Shown in pieces: positions 8,797 to 17,371 of a DNA stretch of 34,579 bases. The stretch lies in IMG/VR virus record IMGVR_UViG_3300032294_003198, positions 1 to 34,579 of that record, one strand, 5' to 3'. Below the pieces are notes generated by a model. That model did no database searches and was not told where the DNA came from. It saw nothing but the letters and a program-made list of their open reading frames with translations. Numbering within the stretch: the first letter of the stretch is position 1; every line of letters begins with the position of its first letter. Made by a program: the position numbers and the translations under genes. This stretch comes from a virus.

Positions 8797-8834
8797 TGTT
8801 AGGCTTTCGCTGTTGGGTGTGTATTAATACAATT

Positions 8835-9482
8835 ATGAATACGCTAGTGAGTGATGAAGATAAAGTGATGATTGTGTGGAATTGGTGCTCAGATGCATAT
8901 TTACAGCACGGTATTAGGCTCAAATTGCCTGCCAATACAGATCCGGCTACCACCTATCAATGGCGATATGCTAAAGCTATAGCTAATAAGTTCGAAGAAT
9001 GGGGGTTTGATGACGCTACATCTCAGAAATTTATTCAAGTCGCAGTCAACCATTGTAAACGTGCGGGAGTTATCCATAAGGGTTTAGCATCTCTTCATCA
9101 AGCAAATATGTTGAGTGTATGCCTGGCTCAGATGAAGAAAAGGTCTGATTCAAATACCCAATCTATCGATTCAATCAAAGGCATACACCAATGGTTATCC
9201 AGACGAATAGGTGTAGATGCTCTAAAAGGGTTGTTACATAGAAGCGATACACATGAACTATGCAATATCGTTAAATGGTATAAAGCTAATCGGATCTCTA
9301 GGCTGTATTTAGCTTTATCTAGGCCATGTCTCAAATCTTTGGATATTCTTAAGCACACCAATCAGGAAGAACGCGACTTATTACCATCTAAGCCTTCCCT
9401 ATTTCTGTTAAGGTCGGAATTTCTCGAAGAAGCCAACAACGTTCAAAGTGTCAAGCAGATCCTTGGAGAAGAATGGAGATGA
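8835..9482 (+). CDS. Hypothetical protein upstream of RNR, 215 residues
   Basis: The frame is open from a TTG at 8796, but that would lie inside the minus-strand gene start; the ATG at 8835 (MNTLVSDEDK) is the likelier start. The product is helical, with Trp- and Lys-rich segments (VWNWCSDAYL, QWRYAKAIANKFEEWGFDD) and a central region of conserved look (FIQVAVNHCKRAGVIHKGLA). There is no membrane segment or catalytic signature. It overlaps the RNR gene by 10 nt and carries the RNR ribosome site (GGAG near 9464), so the two are co-transcribed. It could be a replication or host-takeover accessory protein; no function can be assigned. Confidence 0.65.
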   Translation: MNTLVSDEDKVMIVWNWCSDAYLQHGIRLKLPANTDPATTYQWRYAKAIANKFEEWGFDDATSQKFIQVAVNHCKRAGVIHKGLASLHQANMLSVCLAQMKKRSDSNTQSIDSIKGIHQWLSRRIGVDALKGLLHRSDTHELCNIVKWYKANRISRLYLALSRPCLKSLDILKHTNQEERDLLPSKPSLFLLRSEFLEEANNVQSVKQILGEEWR

Positions 9483-12400
9483 CAGTGCCATCAGCTAAAG
9501 TCAACGATAATATCAATGTCACCGAAGAATATTTCGGAAATATCTATAACACTAATGAAGAACCTTTTAAGTTAGATGAGCAGTTTTTGCTCAAGTACCA
9601 AGGGCGTAAACCCAAGTTCGGGTTCAATGGCTTAGGTGAGTTCGTATATTATAGGACGTACTCACGGCTTAAGGATGATGATAACAAGGAGAAATTTATA
9701 AATACACTGATTAGAGTCGTTGAAGGCTGCTACGAGATACAAAGACAGCACTGCAAGAAGATGCATATCCCTTGGGACTATCAAAAGGCACAGGCATCAG
9801 CACAGGAAATGTTCGTCAGAATGTGGGACTTTAAATTTCTCCCACCGGGTCGAGGATTGTGGATGATGGGTACTGACTTCATGTGGAAACGAGGCAGTGC
9901 GGCATTAAATAATTGTTTTGATGGCAGTACCGAATACATTACTAGAGACGGTATAAAGTCACTTAAGGATACAGTAGGCACGACGCAGAAAGTCTTGTCG
10001 ACTGGTGGCAAATGGGTGGATGCTAAGATTAAGTCCTTTGGCGAACAAGAACTACTCAAGATTACAATGCATCGTGGTAGGTACACCAAGATCATATATG
10101 CCACTGCTGACCACAGGTGGCTGGTTAAGTCTAAATCAAGGTTATTGAGCGTCGTGCATGGAGTTGAAGACACAGATAAGAAACCCATATATAAAGTAAG
10201 AGAGACGAATACTCTCGGGCTAAAACGAGGTATGCGACTTGTGGTTAATTTTGGTTCTGGTATTGCCAATAACTTGAGACCCAGTGTCGTAGGAATAATG
10301 CATGGGATATGTCTAGGTGATGGTACCACAGGGTCTGATACTAATAGTCATGGAACTTATTTATATTTATGTGGCGACAAAGATAAACAATTGTTGAAGT
10401 ACTTCCGGGAATTCCACGTAACAGACGCCCCGGAACGTGGAAGTTTAGGAGCTAAAAGAGTAGCCGATCTGCCAAGATTCTTTCGGCAGGTTCCTAACCT
10501 ATCAGAAGCTAGCACATATCTTTATGGTTGGTTGGCGGGGTATTTTGCCGCTGACGGCAGGGTATCTAAGTGTGGCTCGATACAGATATCGTCCAAAGAC
10601 AGATCTAATCTAGAAACTGTCAAGTCGGTTTGTGCCATATTGGGAATAGGCACACATGATATAATTAGTGGCCTACAGACAGTGGTCTACAAAGGTGTGA
10701 CTAAAAAATTCCTGCAATATAGGATAACACTATTTGCCGATCACTTGCGTGATGATTTCTTTTTGATCGAAGATCACTTAAAGAGGTACCAGCAGATAAG
10801 AAAACCTAACCGGCAGAAGATCCCCCAATATTGTTATTGGGTAGTGGATAGCGTAGAGTCTACTGGTAGAAGAGAAGAAGTGTATTGTGCGCAAGTACCT
10901 GATTATCACACATTTACACTAGAAGGGAACATACTTACTGGTAACTGTGGGTTCGTCTCTACAGACGATTCTATCGAGTCAGATCCAGCCGAACCTTTTT
11001 GCTTTTTGATGGATATGTCGATGTTGGGAGTCGGAGTGGGTTTTGATACTAAAGGCGCGGGCAAAATAGCTATAAATCAACCCAATGAAGAAAGTACTTG
11101 GCGGTACCAAATCCCAGATTCACGCGAGGGGTGGGTTGATTCAGTCCGGTTCCTTATTTGGTCATATACTAAATATTCGGATCGAGGAATAGTTGATTTT
11201 GATTACAGCCTCATCCGCGCGACCGGTAGCATCATCAAGGGATTTGGCGGGAAGGCTAGTGGGTCAGGCATACTGGAAGAACTTCATGACTTAATAAGAG
11301 GCCATCTAGACCGTAGGGTCGGAGGTACGCTTTCCAGCGTTGACATTACTGACTTAATGAACTATATTGGCAGATGCGTGGTAGCAGGCAACGTTCGCCG
11401 CACAGCCGAAATAGCATTCGGAGAGCCAGACGATAAGCAGTACTGTTCGATGAAAAACCCGATGGCTACTTTAGTAGAGTCTGATTATGCGGATTTCTAT
11501 AAGGCAACCGGTCAATTATATTCTCAAAATCGAAGCCAAGCCGAGCTTAACGATTTTGCTGACGGTAATGGAGGTTATATTATACCAAAGGAGAGGCTCG
11601 CACCTGCTATTGAGACTTGGAACGCACTCAACCATCATAGATGGTCGTCTAATAATTCGATCTTTGCTTATATCGGAATGAATTATGACTTTATAGGTCG
11701 TCAAATAGCCGCAAATGGTGAGCCTGGGTTGATGTGGCTTGACAATATGCGTGATTACGGTCGAATGATTGATGGTAGGCAGCCAGGCATAGACGGCAGG
11801 GTTAAGGGAGGGAATCCTTGTTTTGCTGGCAATATGCGTTTATTTACAGAACAGGGATATGTTAGCCTATATGACCTCTGGTTGACAGGTGGCAGCCAAG
11901 AATATAAAGGAACAGATAACTCGATAGCAAAGTACGGTGTTCAAAATATCGTCAACAAACATGGCGTGGTGCAAGCATCTAAAGTCTATAGAACAGGCAC
12001 AGATGTGGACGTATATCGCGTGAATTTGAGCGATAATTCACATATCGAAGCTACTGAGAACCATACTATGATTAAGATCAATAAATCTCCTAGCAAAAAA
12101 GCAGGCAAGACCAAGTATCAGGAAGTGAGAATCCCGTTAAGAGACTTAGTGGTTGGTGACTTAATACCAGTCAATAATACAGTTCATTTTGGATCTATCC
12201 ATAACCCAACATATGCAGAATTAGCTGGATGGTGTATAGGTGATGGTTCTCTCTCCAAGAAGGCCGATGGTCAGATTAAAGCAGAATGCACTTGTTATCA
12301 ACAAGACATTATAGAGGCGAGACCCAAAATATCGTGTCTTCTGACCGAATTATATTACGTTCACACCCTATCGACTAATCAGAAACCAGTATATGCCGGT

Positions 12401-13912
12401 TGGGATAGAAAACAAGCACATTTCAAGCATACAGAGTGCCGTCAGGGCTCAAATGTATTGGGCAGGATGCTCAATCAAGATAATATTAAGCCTGGTGACA
12501 AGCACAAGGTGCCAATGTCCATATGGAGTGGTACCAAGGCAACTGTGGCAGCATTTATCAGAGGCTTGGCTTCTGCTGATGGATGGGTGCAAGCCAGCGA
12601 TGAAAAAGCAACGATATCAGTAAGAATCAAACAGTCCAATCAGAAGCTACTAGAAGACTGCAAGTTGTTATTAAACCAGTTTGGCATACATTCGAAAGTC
12701 CATTACCGACATGGAGGTGGTCATCAATTGATGAATAATGGTAAGGGTGGTAAGAGCAATTATCGTCGTCGACCTGGATATGAATTGATAATATCTGGTA
12801 TAAAGCAAGTCGGCCGGTACATGGACGACATTGGATTCATCCAACCTTCAAAGGCCAAAAAGGCTGTTGAATGGCTACATGCCCATCATGGCTCAAATAA
12901 CTCGGACACTGGGAAGTATGTCAAGGTCATGTCCGTTGAATATATTGGTCGGCAAGATACATTCTGTTTGACTGAGCCGCAAGATAATCGAGTGGTAATA
13001 GAAGGCTTACAGGTTGGTCAATGCTTGGAACAATCGTTGGAATCATACGAACTGTGCAATTTGGTGGAAACCTTCCCGGCGAATCATGACGATGCAGAAG
13101 ATTACATGCGTACACTCAAGTTCGCTTATCTTTATGCTAAAACTGTGACTTTGCTCCCAACGCACAATCCACGGACTAACCAGGTAACACTACGAAACCG
13201 GAGAATCGGGCTATCACAAAGCGGGATCGTGCAGGCATTTGCTAAATTTGGAAGGCGTAAGATGCTACATGATTTCTGCGATGCGGGATATAATGAAATC
13301 CGCAGATGGGACCAGGTATATTCTGAATGGCTATGCATCCAACGCTCTATCAAAGTCACATCGGTTAAGCCTAGTGGTACTGTGTCTTTAGTAGCTGGGG
13401 CTACTCCTGGTATTCATTATCCCGAAGCGAGCACATATTGGCGACGGGCTAGATTGGCTAAAGACAGTCCTTTGGTCAAAATCTTGGAGGATGCGGGATT
13501 TCATATAGAGCCTGATGTCAAGGATCAAGATAGGACCGTAGTAGTCAAGTTTGGGATCAGCGATGAAAGAGTTAAACCTGTCGACCAAATTAACATATGG
13601 GAACAAATGGCTAACGTCTGTGATTATCAAAGGTATTGGGCAGATAACCAAGTATCTTGTACTATTAAGTTTAAGGCGGAAGAAGCTGATCAGATATCTC
13701 GTGTGCTTGAGGCATACGAAGATCAACTTAAAGGTATTAGCTTTCTACCGTTATCCAACCATGGCTATACACAGGCCCCATACGAGCCGTGCTCCCCTAC
13801 TGAGGTGGCTGAATATAATGCCAAAATAACTGACACTGACTATTCGTCTTTTATTGGTCAGGAGGCTGAAGGTGCCAAGTTCTGTGACTCAGACAAGTGT
13901 ATTATTACTTAA
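9473..13912 (+). CDS. nrdJ: Class II (B12-dependent) ribonucleoside-triphosphate reductase with two inteins
   Basis: A 1479-residue precursor. Removing two inteins (344 and 401 residues) leaves 734 residues, close to the 739 of Lactobacillus leichmannii RTPR, the type monomeric class II enzyme, which reduces NTPs to dNTPs using adenosylcobalamin. Visible extein landmarks: FLPPGRGLWMMGT; NN-CGFVST, whose Cys corresponds to C119; NP-CLEQSLESYELC, where the first Cys (thiyl radical, C408), the Glu two residues later (E410) and the Cys 11 residues later (C419) have exactly the RTPR spacing; the SVKPSGTVSLVAGATPGIHYP phosphate/nucleotide segment; and the C-terminal C-x4-C pair (FCDSDKC) that relays electrons from thioredoxin. 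The start is either ATG at 9473 or ATG at 9479. It overlaps the upstream gene by 10 nt. It supplies dNTPs for phage replication. Confidence 0.93.
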   Translation: MEMTVPSAKVNDNINVTEEYFGNIYNTNEEPFKLDEQFLLKYQGRKPKFGFNGLGEFVYYRTYSRLKDDDNKEKFINTLIRVVEGCYEIQRQHCKKMHIPWDYQKAQASAQEMFVRMWDFKFLPPGRGLWMMGTDFMWKRGSAALNNCFDGSTEYITRDGIKSLKDTVGTTQKVLSTGGKWVDAKIKSFGEQELLKITMHRGRYTKIIYATADHRWLVKSKSRLLSVVHGVEDTDKKPIYKVRETNTLGLKRGMRLVVNFGSGIANNLRPSVVGIMHGICLGDGTTGSDTNSHGTYLYLCGDKDKQLLKYFREFHVTDAPERGSLGAKRVADLPRFFRQVPNLSEASTYLYGWLAGYFAADGRVSKCGSIQISSKDRSNLETVKSVCAILGIGTHDIISGLQTVVYKGVTKKFLQYRITLFADHLRDDFFLIEDHLKRYQQIRKPNRQKIPQYCYWVVDSVESTGRREEVYCAQVPDYHTFTLEGNILTGNCGFVSTDDSIESDPAEPFCFLMDMSMLGVGVGFDTKGAGKIAINQPNEESTWRYQIPDSREGWVDSVRFLIWSYTKYSDRGIVDFDYSLIRATGSIIKGFGGKASGSGILEELHDLIRGHLDRRVGGTLSSVDITDLMNYIGRCVVAGNVRRTAEIAFGEPDDKQYCSMKNPMATLVESDYADFYKATGQLYSQNRSQAELNDFADGNGGYIIPKERLAPAIETWNALNHHRWSSNNSIFAYIGMNYDFIGRQIAANGEPGLMWLDNMRDYGRMIDGRQPGIDGRVKGGNPCFAGNMRLFTEQGYVSLYDLWLTGGSQEYKGTDNSIAKYGVQNIVNKHGVVQASKVYRTGTDVDVYRVNLSDNSHIEATENHTMIKINKSPSKKAGKTKYQEVRIPLRDLVVGDLIPVNNTVHFGSIHNPTYAELAGWCIGDGSLSKKADGQIKAECTCYQQDIIEARPKISCLLTELYYVHTLSTNQKPVYAGWDRKQAHFKHTECRQGSNVLGRMLNQDNIKPGDKHKVPMSIWSGTKATVAAFIRGLASADGWVQASDEKATISVRIKQSNQKLLEDCKLLLNQFGIHSKVHYRHGGGHQLMNNGKGGKSNYRRRPGYELIISGIKQVGRYMDDIGFIQPSKAKKAVEWLHAHHGSNNSDTGKYVKVMSVEYIGRQDTFCLTEPQDNRVVIEGLQVGQCLEQSLESYELCNLVETFPANHDDAEDYMRTLKFAYLYAKTVTLLPTHNPRTNQVTLRNRRIGLSQSGIVQAFAKFGRRKMLHDFCDAGYNEIRRWDQVYSEWLCIQRSIKVTSVKPSGTVSLVAGATPGIHYPEASTYWRRARLAKDSPLVKILEDAGFHIEPDVKDQDRTVVVKFGISDERVKPVDQINIWEQMANVCDYQRYWADNQVSCTIKFKAEEADQISRVLEAYEDQLKGISFLPLSNHGYTQAPYEPCSPTEVAEYNAKITDTDYSSFIGQEAEGAKFCDSDKCIIT
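9914..10945 (+). mobile_element. Intein 1 in RNR (LAGLIDADG, 344 residues)
   Basis: An in-frame intein inserted between extein residues Asn-Asn and the C119-equivalent Cys. Block A begins C-F-D-G-S-T-E-Y (Cys1 at 9914). Block B has the T-x-x-H set in YATADHRWLV. Two dodecapeptide motifs of a LAGLIDADG homing endonuclease are present: VVGIMHGICLGDGT (about nt 10280-10322) and YGWLAGYFAADGRV (about 10522-10563), each with its acidic residue. Block F/G reads VYCAQVPDYHTFTLEGN and ends Gly-Asn before Cys+1 (10946). The penultimate residue is Gly instead of the usual His. Confidence 0.93.
11819..13021 (+). mobile_element. Intein 2 in RNR (LAGLIDADG, 401 residues, ends in Gln)
   Basis: An in-frame intein inserted between Asn-Pro and the C408-equivalent radical Cys. 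Cys1 (11819) opens block A (C-F-A-G-N-M-R). Block B has T-x-x-H in EATENHTMI. The endonuclease motifs are YAELAGWCIGDGSL (about nt 12208-12249) and VAAFIRGLASADGW (about 12547-12588). Block F/G reads DTFCLTEPQDNRVV and ends in Gly-Gln before Cys+1 (13022). A terminal Gln replaces the usual Asn, so cleavage would need glutamine cyclisation. Confidence 0.93.
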
Positions 13913-13938
13913 TGTTATATAATCAGCTATACACAGTA

Positions 13939-13944
13939 TATAAT
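13939..13944 (+). promoter_or_regulatory. Possible -10 box upstream of SANT-like gene
   Basis: The spacer between RNR and the next gene (13913-13980) is unusually AT-rich for this packed genome and contains TATAAT at 13939-13944, about 37 nt before the ATG. No TTGACA-like -35 is seen at the right distance, so this is a weak candidate for a host-sigma or middle promoter. Confidence 0.25.
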
Positions 13945-13980
13945 GCAGACATACACCACTATAGATAGTTAGAGTGACAT

Positions 13981-14820
13981 ATGGCTCAGACAGTATCAAG
14001 TAAACGGTCTGCCAAGCCATGGACTAAAAGAGAGATCACCTTACTCAAATTGATGGTGTCAGGCGCGCCAAGGATACGAATAGCGGGCCGTACACACATA
14101 GCCATACTGGGAAAAATCAGAGAACTAGGGTTAAAGAAGGGTAGAAAATACCTAAAGTGGACATATGATGAGTTACAGGCGATAAGGTCCGGTGTTATCG
14201 TAGAAGGTAGGACCTTATCGACTATCCAGCGATGTAAGACCAGGTTATTAAGGTTACTTAAAAGACCCCACAGATGTAGGTGGTCGTCGAATAACATTGA
14301 TTTGCTCATAGAATCGCATAAACGAGGACTTAGTGCCAGAGATATGCACAGTCAGAAGATATTACCACCTAGTTTATCTATAACAGCTATACAAAAGAAA
14401 TTGTGTCGATTGGGGTTGGTTAAACGAAATCGAAGTGGATTAGTTTACCGACGATTCGACCCGGTCACTCGAGAGGCTTTTGAAAGATTCTTAATTCAGC
14501 ACTGGAAAGGTAAACTACCTATAGAATTGGCTGAGATGTGGAACGATAGTCAACGGTTTAAGGTAACAGATAAGAAGGTATCCAATTATCTAGCTAAATT
14601 AGGGATAAAGATCTCGTGTTATGAGGTATACCATATCAAAAAACAACGTGAATATGAGAGACAAATAATCGATCGGATAGGCTTAGAAGCTCCGAGCATT
14701 TTGACAGATCAGATCAAGGCATATAGGGTCAAAATGATGTCAAGGAGATATACACATGGATTGGATATATGGACCGGGCTAAAGTTAGAGATACCGCTAT
14801 ATATTGATATAGATGACTAG
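13981..14820 (+). CDS. DNA-binding protein with three Myb/SANT- or GcrA-like helix-turn-helix repeats
   Basis: 279 residues, very basic. Three related segments each begin with Trp and end near a basic helix. The first is residues about 14-50 (WTKREITLLKLMVSGAP, then GRTHIAILGKIRELGL). The second is about 60-90 (WTYDELQAIRSG, then GRTLSTIQRCKTRLL). The third is about 100-146 (RWSSNNIDLLIESHKRGLSA, then SITAIQKKLCRLGLV). The spacing and the R-(T/S)-x-x-(A/T)-I-x-x-(K/R) recognition-like helix resemble Myb/SANT or GcrA-type DNA-binding domains. The C-terminal 130 residues are helical with no nuclease signature I can see. It probably binds phage or host DNA as a regulator, and it heads the helicase-sigma-terminase gene cluster. 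A degenerate free-standing homing-endonuclease DNA-binding module is the alternative. Confidence 0.6.
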   Translation: MAQTVSSKRSAKPWTKREITLLKLMVSGAPRIRIAGRTHIAILGKIRELGLKKGRKYLKWTYDELQAIRSGVIVEGRTLSTIQRCKTRLLRLLKRPHRCRWSSNNIDLLIESHKRGLSARDMHSQKILPPSLSITAIQKKLCRLGLVKRNRSGLVYRRFDPVTREAFERFLIQHWKGKLPIELAEMWNDSQRFKVTDKKVSNYLAKLGIKISCYEVYHIKKQREYERQIIDRIGLEAPSILTDQIKAYRVKMMSRRYTHGLDIWTGLKLEIPLYIDIDD

Positions 14821-14835
14821 CCGTATTGAATAATT

Positions 14836-16434
14836 ATGCGAGCTACGATAAAAGACAATAAGTGGATATGGTTCGATAATATAACGCAGGCAGAGGACGA
14901 GGTGTTGTGGACACAGTTTAGTGTGTCCAGGCCAGGAAGATACGTCGATCCTTCACAAATGGGCAATTGGGATGGCGTATTCAGAAAATATAATCGCGCC
15001 AAAAGAAGATTAGCCAGACCATTATTAAGCATGCTAAGGGGAGTATGCACTAAATTTAACATACCACTGGTAGTCATTGACCAAAGACCAACGTGGCCAT
15101 ATGTCAAAGCGACTCCTGAGCAGATCACCCAAGATTTTTTAGATGGCATAAAGCTAGACCCACATCAGGTTAGATCAATACAGGCGGCATGTAAGGCAGA
15201 GTGTGGTATCATAGATGTGCCGACTGGTGGGGGTAAAGGAGAGATAATAGCAGGCATATGCAAGGCTATTACATGTCCAACGGTGATCATAGCTGACCAG
15301 AGGGTGGTGGTTGAACAGTTAAAAGCACGGTTAGAATTACGAGATGTGATAGATGAGGTAGGATTATTCTACGCTGGTGAAAAGCCAAATGGTGAGCGGA
15401 TAGTTGTCGGTACAGTACAATCTCTTACTGCTCCATCTAAACCTCCAAAGACACCAGATAGGACCGCCAAGGATACAGAGAAATCATACGCGAATAAGTT
15501 AAAGAGGTGGGATGCATCATATAAAGCATTCAAGACACGTAGGTCTAATTGTAAGATACTTCAACAATATATCAAAGAAGCAGAAATGATTCTTGTAGAC
15601 GAGTGTGATAAAGCTACGTCTGAACCTTTCAAGAATCTATTCAGATATATGTTCAATGGCAGAAGGCGATATGGATTTAGTGGCACACCTTTTGACGATT
15701 CTAAACCAGTTGAAGGGCTGGTAATGCAGGAACATTTAGGTTCCGTGATAGCCAAAGAGTCGAGGCATGAATTACAAAGAATAGGCAGAATTATATCTTT
15801 TGATTATCATATGATGGCATTTGGTATGGAGGGAGATAAGGATAACAGGTCAGCGTATGATATTGCCTATGATGAATGGCTAGTCAATAATCCGAAATTC
15901 CATAGACTGATATGTTCGATATGTGCTAAATATAACCATGGCCAAGATGGTACATTAATATTAGTAGACAGAGAGACACTAGGTGCTAACTTAGAGCGAT
16001 TATTAAATGAACAGGGCATCAAAGCCCATTTCATATATGGTAAGACAGACAAGCGTCGTCGCAATGAAAGGTTACGGAGCTTTGAGAGTAGGGAATTTAA
16101 CGTACTTATAGGAGGAAAAATAATAAATCGAGGACTAGATCTTAAAGGCGGATGCGAGAATCTGATAGTTGCGACCGGTGGAAAGTTAAGGTCGGATTTC
16201 ATCCAAAAAGTTGGGCGTGCTGTGAGGCACAATAGCAGAGGTAAAAGCAGGGTTTTTGACTTTTTCTTTAGGTGTAACAAATATTTGTATGACCATTCGA
16301 GATCAAGGCTAAAGACCATTCTAGCTGAAGGCTATCCGGCCACCATTCATTTTCCAGGCGGGAGTGTCGATGGAGAGCAACTCATCCAAAGTCGATTTAG
16401 AATCCCAAGAGGGATTATGTGTAGAAGCCGGTGA
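14836..16434 (+). CDS. uvsW: UvsW-like superfamily 2 DNA helicase
   Basis: 532 residues with SF2 motifs in order: motif I PTGGGKGEI (K134); motif Ia region VIIADQRVVVEQL; motif II DECD (about residues 255-258); motif III SGTPFD (about 282); motif V-like GGKIINRGLDLKG; and motif VI QKVGRAVRHN (about 457-465). The N-terminal 105 residues form the substrate-binding part found in T4 UvsW, an RNA-DNA/DNA helicase that promotes branch migration and fork regression and helps replace origin-dependent by recombination-dependent replication. In the P-loop the residue after Lys is Gly, where Thr or Ser normally coordinates magnesium. The 3' end overlaps the sigma-factor gene by 65 nt in another frame, including that gene's ribosome site. 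Confidence 0.88.
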   Translation: MRATIKDNKWIWFDNITQAEDEVLWTQFSVSRPGRYVDPSQMGNWDGVFRKYNRAKRRLARPLLSMLRGVCTKFNIPLVVIDQRPTWPYVKATPEQITQDFLDGIKLDPHQVRSIQAACKAECGIIDVPTGGGKGEIIAGICKAITCPTVIIADQRVVVEQLKARLELRDVIDEVGLFYAGEKPNGERIVVGTVQSLTAPSKPPKTPDRTAKDTEKSYANKLKRWDASYKAFKTRRSNCKILQQYIKEAEMILVDECDKATSEPFKNLFRYMFNGRRRYGFSGTPFDDSKPVEGLVMQEHLGSVIAKESRHELQRIGRIISFDYHMMAFGMEGDKDNRSAYDIAYDEWLVNNPKFHRLICSICAKYNHGQDGTLILVDRETLGANLERLLNEQGIKAHFIYGKTDKRRRNERLRSFESREFNVLIGGKIINRGLDLKGGCENLIVATGGKLRSDFIQKVGRAVRHNSRGKSRVFDFFFRCNKYLYDHSRSRLKTILAEGYPATIHFPGGSVDGEQLIQSRFRIPRGIMCRSR

Positions 16435-17353
16435 GATCCCAATATCTATTGATAAGATAGAAAAGCCTAAAAGGAAACTATATTTTATAAATGAAATAGT
16501 AGAGTGGCAATTAACAAAATATATGTGGACTGGTTGCACCAATATAGAACTACGCGACCAGATAATGTCCAATGCTACCGAGTTGATAAGACAGATTATC
16601 AGGAAGCAAGGACTGCATACAATATACCCAGGGCAAGATGATTCATCCTTCGCCGACCTATTGCAAACTGCATGGGTACAGATTGAAAGAACACTTTACA
16701 AGTATAGAGCCAGGCCGCACTGTCGTTCATGCTTTAATCCTGATAATCCTGCTAAGTCATTATTGTATACCCCATCCGCCAAAGAGTATGGCATCAAAAC
16801 ACTCGAAGAAGTTATTGATCTCCAGGATGGAAAGAAATGCCCATATTGTAAGCACAAACTGTTGGCTACACCAATTATTGAACCGGAACAGGATTTATAT
16901 GCAGGGTCAGAGACTATATTATATCGAGGCATGTCCAAAGTCTTTAATATGTGGTCGCAAATAGCTAGGACAGTGATATTAGCATATATAAAAAAGGAAG
17001 GACGAGATAGAAAGAATTCAACATCATATGTTACACATCTAGGTAACAAGTCTAGACCATTAAGTGATATGATGACCAGGTTTATAGGTGAGGCCCGAAC
17101 AATATGCCAATATAATGACGATCACCTTAAGATAGTAGATGCTTTAGAGTGGCTAATGTTTCAGGACGAACGCCCACATGATGGCACCATAGGTAAACTA
17201 GTCGAAAGGACAGGATTATCCAGAGCTGTGATAACACATTTCATGAAGATAATTAGACTGAGGAGTATGGAATTCACTGACTCTCCGATAAATAAAAACG
17301 TGTCAGAGCCTAAGGATAGGAGAAGAATAAGTATAGATTTTGATGAGGAGTGA
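16370..17353 (+). CDS. 55: Late sigma factor gp55-like with zinc-binding insertion
   Basis: 327 residues from ATG 16370, preferred over GTG 16364 because GGGAG (16360-16364) is then 5 nt away. The segment SSFADLLQTAWVQIERTLYKYR matches the sigma-70 region 2.1-2.2 polymerase-binding helix ('D-L-x-Q-x-(A/G)-x-x-x-(I/L)-x-x-A-x-x-(K/Y)'). The following helices (YRGMSKVFNMWSQIARTVIL, then AYIKKEGR) continue region 2 after an interruption. That interruption holds C118-x2-C121 and C157-x2-C160, a zinc-ribbon-like insert. The C-terminal GTIGKLVERTGLSRAVITHF resembles a helix-turn-helix. T4 gp55 is the divergent sigma that directs host RNA polymerase to TATAAATA late promoters, and perfect copies of that sequence occur in this window. 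I therefore infer late-promoter recognition. Confidence 0.78.
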   Translation: MESNSSKVDLESQEGLCVEAGEIPISIDKIEKPKRKLYFINEIVEWQLTKYMWTGCTNIELRDQIMSNATELIRQIIRKQGLHTIYPGQDDSSFADLLQTAWVQIERTLYKYRARPHCRSCFNPDNPAKSLLYTPSAKEYGIKTLEEVIDLQDGKKCPYCKHKLLATPIIEPEQDLYAGSETILYRGMSKVFNMWSQIARTVILAYIKKEGRDRKNSTSYVTHLGNKSRPLSDMMTRFIGEARTICQYNDDHLKIVDALEWLMFQDERPHDGTIGKLVERTGLSRAVITHFMKIIRLRSMEFTDSPINKNVSEPKDRRRISIDFDEE

Positions 17354-17371
17354 TTTTGCAAATATATCTAT

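Noticed and set aside
9914-13021. Group I introns in the RNR gene
   Set aside because: The interruptions are in frame, begin with Cys, and carry intein blocks A, B, F and G; no stop codons or intron core are needed to explain them.
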